NCBI RefSeq assembly: GCF_000218785.1
Contig: NZ_AFPO01000007.1
Span: 186,001-250,000, forward strand
DNA: 64,000 nt
Source: Idiomarina sp. A28L
GTDB lineage: Bacteria > Pseudomonadota > Gammaproteobacteria > Enterobacterales > Alteromonadaceae
Direction: 5' to 3'
This document shows, one piece after another, positions 1 to 11,782 of the stretch. The position numbers were made by a program, and so were the translations under genes. The notes beneath the pieces were generated by a model. The model was not told the origin of the DNA. It saw only the letters and a program-made list of their open reading frames with translations, and ran no database searches. Numbering within the stretch: the first letter of the stretch is position 1; each line of letters begins with the position of its first letter.

Positions 1-1
1 C

Positions 2-250
<249 letters not shown>

Positions 251-301
251 CGCTTATATAGCGAGCTGAAAATCTGTATATCGATAAACGATATACATAA
301 T

Positions 302-340
302 AAAAATCCCGCCATGCTTTTTGCCCTGGCGGGATTTTTT
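302..340 (+). terminator. Rho-independent terminator after fadA
   Basis: The arms AATCCCGCCA and TGGCGGGATT enclose a 12-nt loop and are followed by a run of six T. An A-run before the left arm makes it potentially bidirectional. It separates fadA from tusA. Confidence 0.85.
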
Positions 341-409
341 TATGGGTTGCTTAAGCCTATACTACCCATATTGTTGTTCGTTTCGGGTTTTGAATTATAG
401 AGGTAGATC

Positions 410-652
410 ATGGCGCCGTTCAGTAACGCTGATTATCAGCTGGATACACAAGGCTTACGTTGCCCAGAGCCAGTGATGTTGATTCGCGGCAAGATTCGGC
501 AGATGGAAAACGGTGAAACACTTCTAGTTTTAGCCGATGATCCTGCAACAACTCGCGATATACCATCGTTCTGTCGTTTTATGGATCATCAGTTGTTAGC
601 CCAACAAATTGATGAAATGCCCTACCGATATCTAGTTCAGAAAGGCTTGTGA
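410..652 (+). CDS. tusA: Sulfur carrier protein TusA
   Basis: This 80-residue protein matches the usual TusA length. TusA accepts persulfide sulfur from IscS and passes it to TusBCD for 2-thiolation of tRNA wobble uridines. The conserved motif GLRCPEPVM places the sulfur-carrying Cys at residue 18, and the [14 protein letters not shown] block is typical of E. coli TusA rather than of generic SirA/YeeD relatives. AGAGG lies 7 bases upstream of the ATG. The gene stands alone between the fadA terminator and two parS-like sites. Confidence 0.93.
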   Translation: MAPFSNADYQLDTQGLRCPEPVMLIRGKIRQMENGETLLVLADDPATTRDIPSFCRFMDHQLLAQQIDEMPYRYLVQKGL

Positions 653-657
653 TCTTA

Positions 658-673
658 TGTTCCATGTGGAACA
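658..673. promoter_or_regulatory. parS-like ParB-binding site 1
   Basis: TGTTCCATGTGGAACA is a 16-bp inverted repeat that differs from the canonical gammaproteobacterial parS TGTTCCACGTGGAACA at one central base. It sits six bases after the tusA stop, and a second copy begins 4 bp later. parA and parB are encoded 27 kb away in this window. Confidence 0.8.
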
Positions 674-677
674 CCTA

Positions 678-693
678 TGTTCTATGTGGAACA
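678..693. promoter_or_regulatory. parS-like ParB-binding site 2
   Basis: TGTTCTATGTGGAACA is the second of two tightly spaced parS-like sequences in the tusA-acetyltransferase gap. It has two differences from the canonical site, one of which breaks the symmetry of the left arm, so it is probably a weaker site. Confidence 0.65.
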
Positions 694-744
694 AATAGCG
701 GCCGGTTGAACCGGCTCTTACCTTAGCGAGAGCTTGATCTTAAC

Positions 745-1227
745 TTAAAGCTTAAACTCCCAAAATTCAGCTTGGCCCATTTCAGGATCCAGCTGATAAG
801 GTTTAAAACCAAACTTCAAATAGGCTAAGCGAGCTGGTTCGTTGCCGCTAAGTACTTCTAGGGTTAACTTCACACAACCCCGCTGCTTTGCTTTTTCGGC
901 TGCAGCAGCAATAAGCTTCTGGCCAATATTCTGCCCCCGATAGCCATCACGAACCGCAATATCATGCAAGTTGCATACTGGCTTCGCAGCAAAGGTTGAA
1001 AAACCCTCAACACAATTGATTAAACCCACAGGTCCATCTGTTTCGTGCCAAGCAATAAAGCTATACACGGTCGGCCGAGCGGCCATCTCAGAAATAAGCT
1101 GCGCTTTAGTGGCTGCCGGAAGTGCTTCACCACCCCCCATCGGGTCTTGAGCATAATGATCCAACAGCTCAATTAATGCCGCCGCATGTTCCGAGTTTTC
1201 GTAATTAACTGCTTCTATTCGTAACAT
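745..1227 (-). CDS. GNAT family N-acetyltransferase
   Basis: This 160-residue single-domain GCN5-related acetyltransferase is predicted to move an acetyl group from acetyl-CoA to an unknown amine. The acetyl-CoA pyrophosphate-binding loop is seen as YRGQNIGQKL around residues 96-105, after the beta-4 strand NLHDIAV. The fold ends with the usual NEPARLAYLKFGF helix-strand, and length and motif order fit the family. It converges on tusA across the twin parS sites. Its substrate cannot be told from sequence. Confidence 0.85.
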   Translation of the reverse strand: MLRIEAVNYENSEHAAALIELLDHYAQDPMGGGEALPAATKAQLISEMAARPTVYSFIAWHETDGPVGLINCVEGFSTFAAKPVCNLHDIAVRDGYRGQNIGQKLIAAAAEKAKQRGCVKLTLEVLSGNEPARLAYLKFGFKPYQLDPEMGQAEFWEFKL

Positions 1228-1351
1228 TTCTTATATATTCCCTTTTATTCATCTTCTTATGCCACAATGCATGAAGAAGAATACCCTCACCGCAATGGAA
1301 ATCGGGCTGCACAACCGATGCGGATAATATTAATAATATGAGGATAACAAA

Positions 1352-1414
1352 ATGACTCTCGGAGAACGACTAAAACAACGGCGAAATGAGCTTGAATTAG
1401 CCAAACGTTCATAG
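1352..1414 (+). pseudogene. Remnant of an XRE-type HTH regulator (20 codons)
   Basis: A GAGGAT Shine-Dalgarno precedes an ATG whose frame reads MTLGERLKQRRNELELAKRS and then stops. This is the typical first helix of a Cro/CI-family regulator (GERLKQRRxELxLxxxxLA), cut off where helix 2 should begin. No continuation was seen in the other frames before the neighbouring gene. It is either a decayed regulator or a very short peptide; a remnant seems likelier. Confidence 0.45.
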
Positions 1415-1437
1415 TGCATAGGCCGATCAATGGCCTA

Positions 1438-2676
1438 TTACAAGGCTTCGGTCTCGCCTTCGCTGTGTTTGGGATACTCGGGCTCTGGCGCGAACGTAAG
1501 CTCTACGTGCGTAGATAGCCATTCTTGTAAGGGCGTTCTTAGAGCCCGCAACAATAGATACATACCTACATGATTGAGGCGCGGCACCGTTATAAGCTGC
1601 GCCTCAATATCGGTGAAAGGCTCAAGCGAAACAAGAAATTCTGGATGATCTGGATATGGCGAAAGCTGCACCCGTTCCTCTTCCTTCAGATTGAAGCCTG
1701 CTCGGAGTTTTTCATAATCTACAATATCATCTACTTCTGAAGCCGCTATAACCATAGGCGTTGAAGCCTCGGATATGCGTTTATAAAAATCGAGTGCTTG
1801 CTCATTTACTTCGCTTGCTACAATAACTCGTTCCAGCGCAGTTGAAAATCGCTCATCAGAAATAAACCAACGTACACGCCAATCTTGTGCTTTCACCTGC
1901 GAAAAAACACTTGTGGCATGTTCACGAAAGTTATTCATCGGTGCTACAAGCATCAAAGCCGCCGGCTGAATATCGGCTTCTATGAGTTCTCTTTCGATTT
2001 CCGTTGCTGATAACACCCCCATGGAAAAGCCCAACAAAATAATGGGCCGATCAGGATATTCAGATTTCAATAATTCGGCAACAATAGCGGCATGATTCAA
2101 GCCAAATTGCATTGGCTGGTATTCTGTAGGGCCCGGCAACACAATTGGTTGAATCCCCATGTGGCGGAACCATGTTGCCCAAGGTGAAATGGTCTGCGTT
2201 GCTTGCAATCCATACCCCGGTGAAATAACCGCAATAGGCGCATTATCTGCAAGCTCTGGGAACTTAAATTCTATGCGCTCATTTAGGGAAAAATTGGCTT
2301 TGTTTTTGCTAGTTAGCTCTTCTTCGTTGTTGGTTTGATTGCCCACATTACTTGCAGAATCAGTTTGGCTACTTGTGTTCGTAAAGGTAAAATTTTGCTC
2401 GGTAATATTTATGAGTTCACCGTCATGCTCCACTTTGAAATCGGCTAAATCATAGTAGGTTAAACATCCTTGTGGCTTTGCGCTATTCACTGAACTGAAG
2501 CTCGTTGAGCAAAATTCAAATCGGTTTGCTGAATAATATGCATTTAAATCGCCCAATCCTGTTACTACAGGGGTGGTGGTCAAAATACGTTTTTCAACTA
2601 TACCAGTGCATCCGCTTAATAGTATTACCGTTATTACCAGCGTTAACGCTCGATCTATAGAACCATATTTTTTCAT
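1438..2676 (-). CDS. Exported lipoprotein with alpha/beta-hydrolase fold
   Basis: The 412-residue product begins with a lipoprotein signal peptide ending in a lipobox (LLSGC, Cys 23), so it is probably membrane-anchored in the periplasm or outer membrane. A low-complexity Ser/Asn/Thr stretch near residues 95-125 links the N-terminus to a hydrolase-like core. The core has the nucleophile elbow GFSMG (Ser 218), and RLNHVGM near the C-terminus may supply the catalytic His. It therefore looks like a serine esterase or lipase-like protein, but no substrate can be named. A parS-like site lies about 60 bp upstream of its start. Confidence 0.72.
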   Translation of the reverse strand: MKKYGSIDRALTLVITVILLSGCTGIVEKRILTTTPVVTGLGDLNAYYSANRFEFCSTSFSSVNSAKPQGCLTYYDLADFKVEHDGELINITEQNFTFTNTSSQTDSASNVGNQTNNEEELTSKNKANFSLNERIEFKFPELADNAPIAVISPGYGLQATQTISPWATWFRHMGIQPIVLPGPTEYQPMQFGLNHAAIVAELLKSEYPDRPIILLGFSMGVLSATEIERELIEADIQPAALMLVAPMNNFREHATSVFSQVKAQDWRVRWFISDERFSTALERVIVASEVNEQALDFYKRISEASTPMVIAASEVDDIVDYEKLRAGFNLKEEERVQLSPYPDHPEFLVSLEPFTDIEAQLITVPRLNHVGMYLLLRALRTPLQEWLSTHVELTFAPEPEYPKHSEGETEAL

Positions 2677-2735
2677 TACGAATGTTCCCTATTCAAATTG
2701 TTAATCTCCCATAATCGAAACTAACATATTGAGCA

Positions 2736-2751
2736 TGTTCCACATGGAACA
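2736..2751. promoter_or_regulatory. parS-like ParB-binding site 3
   Basis: TGTTCCACATGGAACA is the exact reverse complement of site 1. It lies between the lipoprotein gene and tag, directly abutting the tag stop codon. Confidence 0.78.
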
Positions 2752-3342
2752 CTATTTCACATTACGGAAATCACAATCAACCAGATGGTCGTTAACCATC
2801 CCAACCGCCTGCATAAATGCATACACTATCGTGGGCCCAACAAAATTAAATCCCGCTTTCTTTAGTGCCTTCGACATCGCTTCTGATTCTGTTGTGCTGG
2901 TTGGTACATCGGTAAATTTTTCCGGAGAATTTATAATCGGTTCACCGCCGACAAAACTCCAGAGAAACTCGCTGAAGTCCTTTTCTTGATCCACCAAACT
3001 CATATATCCATCAGCGTTGCGGAATATTGATTCAATTTTTAGTCGGTTACGAACAATATCTTTGTTCTGCATTTGGGTTTCGATAAAGCGCAGCCGTTTA
3101 TCGCCTTTTATGTCACTTAATGCTTCTGGATTAAGATTGAGGAACGCTTGCTCGTAGCCTGCCTGCTTCCGTAAAATGGTAATCCAACTCAACCCGGCTT
3201 GTTGGCCATCAAGGCAAAGCTTGGCAAAGAGTTCATGGCTGTTGTATACAGGCTTACCCCACACTTTATCGTGGTATTCTTGGTAATCTTCGGCATTACC
3301 ACACCAAGGGCAGCGATTAATTTGCGATTTGCTTCGATCCAT
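2752..3342 (-). CDS. tag: DNA-3-methyladenine glycosylase I
   Basis: This 196-residue enzyme excises 3-methyladenine from alkylated DNA as the first step of base-excision repair. The Tag family zinc-site residues are seen: an N-terminal CPWC (Cys 11), His 24 in EYHDKVWG, and the C-terminal DHLVDC (His 186, Cys 190). The core motif GQQAGLSWITILRKQ and the late motif STTESEAMSKALKKAGF match E. coli Tag closely. One oddity is that the base-pocket Glu of E. coli Tag (E38, in LEGQQ) is Asp 45 here. The stop codon abuts a parS-like site. Confidence 0.93.
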   Translation of the reverse strand: MDRSKSQINRCPWCGNAEDYQEYHDKVWGKPVYNSHELFAKLCLDGQQAGLSWITILRKQAGYEQAFLNLNPEALSDIKGDKRLRFIETQMQNKDIVRNRLKIESIFRNADGYMSLVDQEKDFSEFLWSFVGGEPIINSPEKFTDVPTSTTESEAMSKALKKAGFNFVGPTIVYAFMQAVGMVNDHLVDCDFRNVK

Positions 3343-3378
3343 AGCGTTTCTCCCTATAAATTGGTGGTTTGCTCAGGG

Positions 3379-3384
3379 TATAAT
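3379..3384 (+). promoter_or_regulatory. Possible -10 element upstream of glyQ
   Basis: A perfect TATAAT lies 64 bp before the glyQ start, in the 106-bp gap between the divergent tag and glyQ genes. No good -35 hexamer was found at 16-18 bp, so the assignment is weak. Confidence 0.3.
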
Positions 3385-3448
3385 CACATAAACCCACATC
3401 GCTAGAAATAGAGTTAGCGTACATTCGGCCGAATTAAGTGGAAATCCC

Positions 3449-4399
3449 ATGGAAAAATTTGATGTAAAAACGTTTCAAGGCCTTATTCTTGCCTTGCAAG
3501 ATTATTGGGCCCAACAAGGTTGCGCTATTGTGCAGCCACTCGATATGGAAGTTGGCGCTGGCACATTCCACCCAATGACATTCTTGCGTTCGCTTGGCCC
3601 AGAGCCAGCAAGCTTTGCTTATGTACAACCGTGCCGCCGCCCTACTGATGGCCGCTACGGTGAGAATCCAAATCGCTTGCAACACTATTATCAATTCCAA
3701 GTGATCATGAAGCCTTCGCCCTCCGATATTCAAGAGCTTTACTTAGGGTCGTTAAAGCTACTGGGCTTCGATCCGTTAGTACATGATATTCGCTTCGTAG
3801 AAGATAACTGGGAATCGCCAACACTTGGTGCTTGGGGTTTAGGTTGGGAAGTTTGGCTTAACGGAATGGAAGTAACCCAATTCACGTATTTCCAGCAAGT
3901 GGGTGGCATTGAATGCAAGCCGGTTTCCGGTGAAATCACTTATGGGCTCGAACGGCTCGCAATGTACATTCAGGGTGTTGATAGCATTTACGATCTCGTT
4001 TGGACAACCGGCCCGCGCGGAACCATATACTATCGCGATGTATTTCATCAAAACGAAGTTGAGCAATCGACTTACAACTTCCAATATGCAGACGTACAGG
4101 TGCTATTTAGCCGCTTTGATTCTTGCGAAAAAGAATGCGAGTTGTTAATTGCAAATGGCTTAGCGCTTCCCGCATACGAACAAGTAATGCGCGCCTCGCA
4201 TGCGTTCAACTTGTTAGATGCACGCCAAGCAATATCGGTAACTGAACGCCAGCGCTATATCTTGCGGGTGCGCACAATGGCCAAAGCATGTGCCGAAGTT
4301 TACTACGCTACTCGCGCAGAACTGGGCTTTCCACTGGCTGAGCCAGAGCTTGCTAAAGCAGCGATAGCACAATACCAAAGCAGCAAAAAAGGAACATAG
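3449..4399 (+). CDS. glyQ: Glycine--tRNA ligase alpha subunit
   Basis: This is the 316-residue catalytic (adenylate-forming) subunit of the bacterial alpha2beta2 glycyl-tRNA synthetase. The near-invariant N-terminal blocks are present: [36 protein letters not shown] and the class II motif 2 region [18 protein letters not shown]. Length matches the family. glyS starts one base after the stop, as in the usual glyQS operon. The ATG at 3449 begins the conserved [12 protein letters not shown]. Confidence 0.97.
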   Translation: MEKFDVKTFQGLILALQDYWAQQGCAIVQPLDMEVGAGTFHPMTFLRSLGPEPASFAYVQPCRRPTDGRYGENPNRLQHYYQFQVIMKPSPSDIQELYLGSLKLLGFDPLVHDIRFVEDNWESPTLGAWGLGWEVWLNGMEVTQFTYFQQVGGIECKPVSGEITYGLERLAMYIQGVDSIYDLVWTTGPRGTIYYRDVFHQNEVEQSTYNFQYADVQVLFSRFDSCEKECELLIANGLALPAYEQVMRASHAFNLLDARQAISVTERQRYILRVRTMAKACAEVYYATRAELGFPLAEPELAKAAIAQYQSSKKGT

Positions 4400-4400
4400 C

Positions 4401-6470
4401 ATGCATCAGAAAAACGATTTACTGATCGAGCTTGGCACCGAAGAGCTGCCACCAAAATCATTGAAGAGCTTGAGTGAAAGCTTCAGCAACAGCATTGTTA
4501 GCCAATTGGAAGAAGCGCGTTTAAGCTTCGCTACCGTGCGTTCGTTTGCTTCTCCGCGCCGCCTTGCCGTTCTGGTAAGCAATGTTGAAACGGCTCAAGC
4601 CGACGAGGTTGTGGAAAAACGCGGCCCGGCAGTTGCAGCCGCGTTTGATGCCGAAGGCAACGCCACAAAAGCAGCGCAGGGCTGGGCGCGTGGTATGGGC
4701 ATTACCGTAGACCAAGCCGATCGCCTGAAAACAGATAAGGGCGAATGGTTGATGTATAACGCCACTGTGCCAGGCAAGCAATTAAGCGAATTAGTACAAG
4801 GCATGTTGGAAGTGGCCGCGAAACAACTTCCGATTCCGAAAACCATGCGTTGGGGCTCAGGTGATTATCACTTTATACGCCCTCTTCATCGCCTTACAGT
4901 TTTGCTCGGCGGCGATGTTTTGCCTGCAAACCTGTTTGGTATTACAAGCAACAATAAGGTGACCGGGCATCGTTTTCATCACCCAGACGATTTAACCGTT
5001 AACCACGCCAGTGAATATGCCGAAACCTTAAGAGAAGGCTGGGTAATTGCAGATTTCGCGGAACGGCGCGAAACGATACAACAGGCAGTTATCGATCTTG
5101 CAGCTGCGGAAAATGGCATTCCAGTGTGGGATGAAGATCTTATCGATGAAGTAGCCTCATTAGTTGAATTTCCGGTGGCTCTCGTAGCGGGCTTTAGTGA
5201 AGCCTTTTTATCAGTTCCTAAAGAAGCTTTGATATACACCATGAAAGATGACCAACGCTATTTTCCGCTTATCGATAGCAACGGTAACTTACTTCCGCGC
5301 TTTATTTTTATCACGAACATTCAAAGCAAAGATTCAGCTCAAGTGGTTTCCGGGAATGAAAAAGTTATTCGCCCTCGCCTCGCTGATGCCCAGTTCTTCT
5401 TTGATACTGATAAGAAAACTAAATTAGCGGACCGTTTAGCTAAACTCGATTCTGTTTTGTTCCAAAAAGAGCTCGGTAGTGTAGGTGATAAAGCCCGGCG
5501 TATTGAAGCAAATGCTGGCTCCATCGCTGATGCCTTAGGTGCGGATTCAAAATCAGCGGCTCGCGCCGGGTTATTGGCTAAAGCCGATTTAGTTTCCGGA
5601 ATGGTTATGGAGTTCCCGGAAGTTCAGGGCGTAATGGGAATGCATTACGCGCGCAACGACGGTGAATCTGAAGTTACCGCACAAGCCATCGAGGCGCATT
5701 ACCGCCCGCGCTTTGCAGGTGATGAATTGCCTAATTCACCTGAAGGTTGTGCAGTTGCCTTGGCGGATAAGCTCGATACCTTAGTTGGCATATTTGGAAT
5801 TGGCCAAACACCAAAAGGCGATCGTGACCCATTCGGTTTACGCCGTGCTGCAATCGGCATGATTCGTATCTTGGTTGAGAAGAAACTCGCACTCGATTTA
5901 GTAAGTTTAGTGGATATCGCAGTTAAGAGTTACGGTTCAATTATCAAGAACCCGAGTGAAGTTAACGAGCAAGTTGTTGATTTCCTCCTCGGCCGTTTTC
6001 GCGCCTGGTATCAAGAACAGAACATAAGTGTTGATGTTATTCAGGCCGTGTTGGCTCGCCGCCCTACTATTGCACTCGATTTTGATAACCGCGTAAAAGC
6101 AGTGGCCGAGTTCCGTGCGAACCCGCAAGCCGAAGCACTGGCAGCAGCCAACAAACGCGTGAGTAACATTCTTGCAAAAGCCGAAGGGGATATTGGCTCA
6201 GTAGATAAAACCTTACTCGCCGAAGATGCCGAAATAGCGCTCTACGCCGCTTTAACTGATATCCGTGATACGGTTAGCTTGGCAGCTACAAACGGCGATT
6301 ACAGCGCTGCTTTGAGTGCTTTAGCAACACTTCGCGAGCCTGTGGATACGTTCTTTGATTCAGTGATGGTAAATGCTGATGATATGAAAGTGCGTAATAA
6401 CCGTTTGGCGCTTTTAAACGAGTTACGTAACGAGTTCTTAAAGGTGGCTGATATTTCGTTGCTTCAATAG
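4401..6470 (+). CDS. glyS: Glycine--tRNA ligase beta subunit
   Basis: This 689-residue beta subunit is needed for tRNAGly recognition and is of the usual length. The N-terminus [15 protein letters not shown], the tRNA-binding block SPRRLAVLV, and the HD-like and anticodon-binding C-terminal region (DFDNRVKAV, then [18 protein letters not shown]) are all seen. One base separates it from glyQ, consistent with translational coupling. A 9-bp purine repeat and a strong terminator follow. Confidence 0.97.
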   Translation: MHQKNDLLIELGTEELPPKSLKSLSESFSNSIVSQLEEARLSFATVRSFASPRRLAVLVSNVETAQADEVVEKRGPAVAAAFDAEGNATKAAQGWARGMGITVDQADRLKTDKGEWLMYNATVPGKQLSELVQGMLEVAAKQLPIPKTMRWGSGDYHFIRPLHRLTVLLGGDVLPANLFGITSNNKVTGHRFHHPDDLTVNHASEYAETLREGWVIADFAERRETIQQAVIDLAAAENGIPVWDEDLIDEVASLVEFPVALVAGFSEAFLSVPKEALIYTMKDDQRYFPLIDSNGNLLPRFIFITNIQSKDSAQVVSGNEKVIRPRLADAQFFFDTDKKTKLADRLAKLDSVLFQKELGSVGDKARRIEANAGSIADALGADSKSAARAGLLAKADLVSGMVMEFPEVQGVMGMHYARNDGESEVTAQAIEAHYRPRFAGDELPNSPEGCAVALADKLDTLVGIFGIGQTPKGDRDPFGLRRAAIGMIRILVEKKLALDLVSLVDIAVKSYGSIIKNPSEVNEQVVDFLLGRFRAWYQEQNISVDVIQAVLARRPTIALDFDNRVKAVAEFRANPQAEALAAANKRVSNILAKAEGDIGSVDKTLLAEDAEIALYAALTDIRDTVSLAATNGDYSAALSALATLREPVDTFFDSVMVNADDMKVRNNRLALLNELRNEFLKVADISLLQ

Positions 6471-6508
6471 AAGAAGGCTTAAGAGCCTTATTCAGAGAAA
6501 CGGCAGGC

Positions 6509-6544
6509 CAGAAGAAACAGAAGAACTAGAAGAACCAGAAAGAA
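6509..6544 (+). repeat. Short degenerate 9-bp purine repeat
   Basis: Four tandem units of CAGAAGAAN (CAGAAGAAA, CAGAAGAAC, TAGAAGAAC, CAGAAAGAA) lie in the glyS 3' region just before its terminator. Confidence 0.55.
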
Positions 6545-6547
6545 GAA

Positions 6548-6582
6548 TGCAGTTAGTTATTTCGCTAACTGCACTTTTTTTA
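6548..6582 (+). terminator. Rho-independent terminator of glyQS
   Basis: TGCAGTTAG and CTAACTGCA form a 9-bp stem with an 8-nt loop, followed within two bases by seven T. Confidence 0.88.
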
Positions 6583-6656
6583 TATCCTTTATTCATACCA
6601 GTAACGTATAAATTCCGAAGCGTTCACTACAGATCAATCACTGAGGTACACCAACT

Positions 6657-6965
6657 ATGGCCTTTCTTGTTTATATTTTTGCTTTTTCTGTGTGTATTTG
6701 GGTGGGTGTTAACGCCGGAGAATTAAAACATTACGCGCTAGGTTTGCTCACCGCAGGGCTTGCGCCGTTCTTACTAGTATTCATTTTCAATTTGATCTAT
6801 CAGCTATTTTTTTCCAGCCAACCAGAGCCAGAAATACATACTGATTCAGCATCTTTGGCTACCGTGTTATATGCCTTCTTAGCTGCGCCCGGTTCCATTA
6901 TTTCATTAGTCGTTTTTCACATGGCTCGCAATCAACAGAAAAATAGCACGCACAAAAAAGCCTGA
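6657..6965 (+). CDS. Small inner-membrane protein, function unknown
   Basis: The 102-residue product has three predicted membrane segments (about residues 3-20, 27-52 and 66-90) and a basic, Lys/Asn-rich cytoplasmic tail (NQQKNSTHKKA). No family was recognised. It is a single-gene unit: the glyS terminator lies upstream and its own terminator overlaps the stop codon. Confidence 0.62.
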   Translation: MAFLVYIFAFSVCIWVGVNAGELKHYALGLLTAGLAPFLLVFIFNLIYQLFFSSQPEPEIHTDSASLATVLYAFLAAPGSIISLVVFHMARNQQKNSTHKKA

Positions 6966-6993
6966 GCTAGCTTTCGCTTTAATCAGGCTTTTA
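6955..6993 (+). terminator. Terminator overlapping the stop of the 102-residue gene
   Basis: AAAAGCCTGA pairs with TCAGGCTTTT around a 17-nt loop. The left arm contains the stop codon of the preceding gene, and the U-rich right arm fits intrinsic termination. Confidence 0.75.
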
Positions 6994-7049
6994 TTTACTA
7001 TTTCATTATTAGCAATTACCCATGCAACTCATTCTTGCAAAGTCCTTTC

Positions 7050-7072
7050 AAGGCTCGCTAATCGCGAGCCTT
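7050..7072 (-). terminator. Hairpin downstream of gyrB
   Basis: AAGGCTCGC and GCGAGCCTT form a perfect 9-bp stem with a 5-nt loop, 27 bp after the gyrB stop. No T-run follows on the minus strand, so it may stabilise the 3' end rather than terminate. Confidence 0.5.
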
Positions 7073-7098
7073 GGTATTACCTTTTACGCAAGTACCTA

Positions 7099-9519
<2,421 letters not shown>

Positions 9520-9529
9520 TTATTCCTGT

Positions 9530-10624
9530 TTAATCATTTTTGATTGTTCCCTGTTCCACGTGGAACAATCGGGCTTCGGTGCTCTGAAAACGGCTTTTAA
9601 GTTCTTCTTGATGTATTGCCGTAACAAACACCTGACTTCCACTCTGCACTAATGCATCACAGAATTTCTGTTGATTTTCGCTATCGAGCTCAGCTGGAAG
9701 GTCATCCACTAAGATGACACAAGGCTCACCACGATGCGAGAAGTAATCAGCACTTTGCACTAAGCGAAGTGCTGCTACCAATAACTTTAGTTGCCCTCGT
9801 GATAATCGCTCACGAGCATCTATTCCATCAGCCCGAATTTGCCATTCCGCTTTATTTGGGCCTACACTGGTAAAACCTTGGCGCTTATCTAGCTCTAACT
9901 TATCGCTCAGTGCTTCTAACAAACTCAGTTCATCAGACCAACCCTGCAGCAACTTAAATTCAAATTCATACTGCGGCAAAAATGTTTGGCAGTAGCTATT
10001 CAGTTGGCTATTCAACCCGTTTAAGTAACTCCGCCTCGCAGTAGTTACCGCTTCACCTGCCTCAGCTAATTGCTTATCCCAAAGTGCGCCGCCTTGGCTT
10101 TCATAAACACGTTGTTTTAATAACGCATTACGCTGCTTTAATAATCGAGAAAACGTAAGCCAGTTAGGATAATACGATTGTTCCACATGGAACAAACCCC
10201 AATCCATAAACTGCCGCCTAAGCTTGGGCCCTTCGGTAACTAAAGCTACACCCTCTGGTGTTATCAATTGTACCGGCATCAACCTAGCAAGCGCGCTAAA
10301 TTTACGTTCGTTTTCACCGTTGATACGTATTTCCGTATCGCCATTACGCTGCCTACGAAAGCCAACTTTTAGCTGTTCATCCTTTGCTGCTGAAGAAGAT
10401 TGTACTCTTGCAAACAATGTAAACGCATCTTTCTCATCTTGCACTACTTGGCGAGATTGATGGGTTCGAAACGAACGCCCAAAACCCAAGCTATATATCG
10501 CCTCTAAAATACTAGTTTTACCGCTGCCGTTCTCGCCACCAATAATATTAATACCAGCCGCCGGCTCTAGCGCTATCGTTTCAAGATTACGAAAATGCGA
10601 AATCGAAAGCTGGGTTAATTGCAT
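9530..10624 (-). CDS. recF: DNA replication/repair protein RecF
   Basis: This 364-residue SMC-like ATPase loads RecA at single-strand gaps together with RecO and RecR. Walker A is GENGSGKTS (residues 30-38), the ABC signature is LSRGQLKLL, and Walker B is CVILVDDLPAELD. It lies 17 bp after dnaN and 13 bp before gyrB in the classical order. Two perfect or near-perfect parS sequences are embedded in the coding sequence, and both are read in the same frame as the peptide LFHVEQ. Confidence 0.97.
   Translation of the reverse strand: MQLTQLSISHFRNLETIALEPAAGINIIGGENGSGKTSILEAIYSLGFGRSFRTHQSRQVVQDEKDAFTLFARVQSSSAAKDEQLKVGFRRQRNGDTEIRINGENERKFSALARLMPVQLITPEGVALVTEGPKLRRQFMDWGLFHVEQSYYPNWLTFSRLLKQRNALLKQRVYESQGGALWDKQLAEAGEAVTTARRSYLNGLNSQLNSYCQTFLPQYEFEFKLLQGWSDELSLLEALSDKLELDKRQGFTSVGPNKAEWQIRADGIDARERLSRGQLKLLVAALRLVQSADYFSHRGEPCVILVDDLPAELDSENQQKFCDALVQSGSQVFVTAIHQEELKSRFQSTEARLFHVEQGTIKND
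9552..9567. promoter_or_regulatory. Canonical parS site 4, inside recF
   Basis: TGTTCCACGTGGAACA is a perfect 16-bp parS palindrome near the 3' end of recF, about 12 codons before the stop. It is read as LFHVEQ. Confidence 0.9.
10179..10194. promoter_or_regulatory. parS-like site 5, inside recF
   Basis: TGTTCCACATGGAACA lies in the middle of recF and again encodes LFHVEQ. It is identical to site 3 and complementary to site 1. Confidence 0.82.
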
Positions 10625-10641
10625 ATACTTCGCAACGCGCC

Positions 10642-11742
10642 CTACAGGCGCATTGGCATAACAACATAAAGGGCACCATCATCGGCATTATCTTCAACAA
10701 TGGCACTACTATTTGGGTCGCTCAACGTGAGCTTCACCTGCTCGCCTTGAATTGCATTAAGCACATCTTGCAAGTAAGTAACGTTAAACCCAATTTCAAA
10801 CGATTCTCCCGAGTAATCAACTTCCAAGCGTTCTTCTGCTTGTTCTTGCTCTGGGTTGTTGGCCGTAAGCACAACTTCGTTTGGCGAGAGCGCCATACGC
10901 ACACCGCGGAATTTTTCGTTCGATAGAATTGAAGCACGCACACAGGATTGGCGCAGTAAATCACGATCCGCAACTACGATACGATCACCGCCTTGTGGCA
11001 GCACTCGGCGATAATCGGGGAAGCGCCCATCTAACAACTTACTGGTGAATGTCATGTTTCCGGTAGTTACACGAATATGGTTCTGGCCTAGCGAGAGTGA
11101 TACCGGAGCATCATCATCGCCTAACAAGCGAAGAAGCTCAGAAACCCCTTTACGCGGAACAATCACTTGCTTGTGCGGCAACGCGCTTTGCTCTAACGAA
11201 ACGGCCGAAAGCGCTAAACGGTGGCCATCGGTAGCAACCGTGCGCAGCACATCATCGTTCACTTCAAACAGCATGCCGTTCAAATAATAACGAACATCTT
11301 GGTTCGCCATCGAAAAATGCGTTTTTTCCATTAAATCTTTCAAATCGCCTTGCGCCATTTGAATTTGAATTTCACTTTCCCATTCGTCAATATTCGGGAA
11401 ATCGCTAGCTGGCAAGCTACTTAGTGTAAATCTGCTTCGGGAAGCCCGCACTACCACTTTATCGTCGGAAGCCTCAAATTTAACATCCGCGCCTTCAGAT
11501 AACGAACGCACAATATCCAATAGCTTTTTCGCTGGCACCGTAACTTCGCCAGGCGTTGCGCCTTCCAATTCAATTTCAGAAACCAATTCAACTTCTAAAT
11601 CGGTTCCTGTCATGCGCAGGCTATCTTCAGTAACTTGAATTAATACATTACTTAAAATTGGCAACGTATTCCGGCGCTCTACTGCTCCGCTAACGACCTG
11701 TAACGGCTTGAGCAAGGCATCACGACTAATAGTGAATTTCAT
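10642..11742 (-). CDS. dnaN: DNA polymerase III sliding clamp (beta subunit)
   Basis: This 366-residue ring-forming processivity clamp has the length of E. coli DnaN. The start MKFTISRDALLKPLQVVSGAVERRNTLPI, the central NGMLFEV and VATDGHRLA, and the C-terminal YVVMPMRL are diagnostic; the last forms part of the partner-binding cleft. It lies 40 bp after dnaA and 17 bp before recF, implying one dnaA-dnaN-recF-gyrB transcription unit. Confidence 0.98.
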   Translation of the reverse strand: MKFTISRDALLKPLQVVSGAVERRNTLPILSNVLIQVTEDSLRMTGTDLEVELVSEIELEGATPGEVTVPAKKLLDIVRSLSEGADVKFEASDDKVVVRASRSRFTLSSLPASDFPNIDEWESEIQIQMAQGDLKDLMEKTHFSMANQDVRYYLNGMLFEVNDDVLRTVATDGHRLALSAVSLEQSALPHKQVIVPRKGVSELLRLLGDDDAPVSLSLGQNHIRVTTGNMTFTSKLLDGRFPDYRRVLPQGGDRIVVADRDLLRQSCVRASILSNEKFRGVRMALSPNEVVLTANNPEQEQAEERLEVDYSGESFEIGFNVTYLQDVLNAIQGEQVKLTLSDPNSSAIVEDNADDGALYVVMPMRL

Positions 11743-11782
11743 GCGGCTAACTCCCCTTATTATTATTTCGTTAACTGCAGCA

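Noticed and set aside
701-715. GCCGGT-TGA-ACCGGC as a terminator after tusA
   Set aside because: The stem is 6 bp and no T-run follows in either direction; it may be incidental.
2729-2989. Plus-strand 86-codon frame antisense to tag
   Set aside because: It covers conserved tag coding sequence and the parS site; it is a shadow frame.
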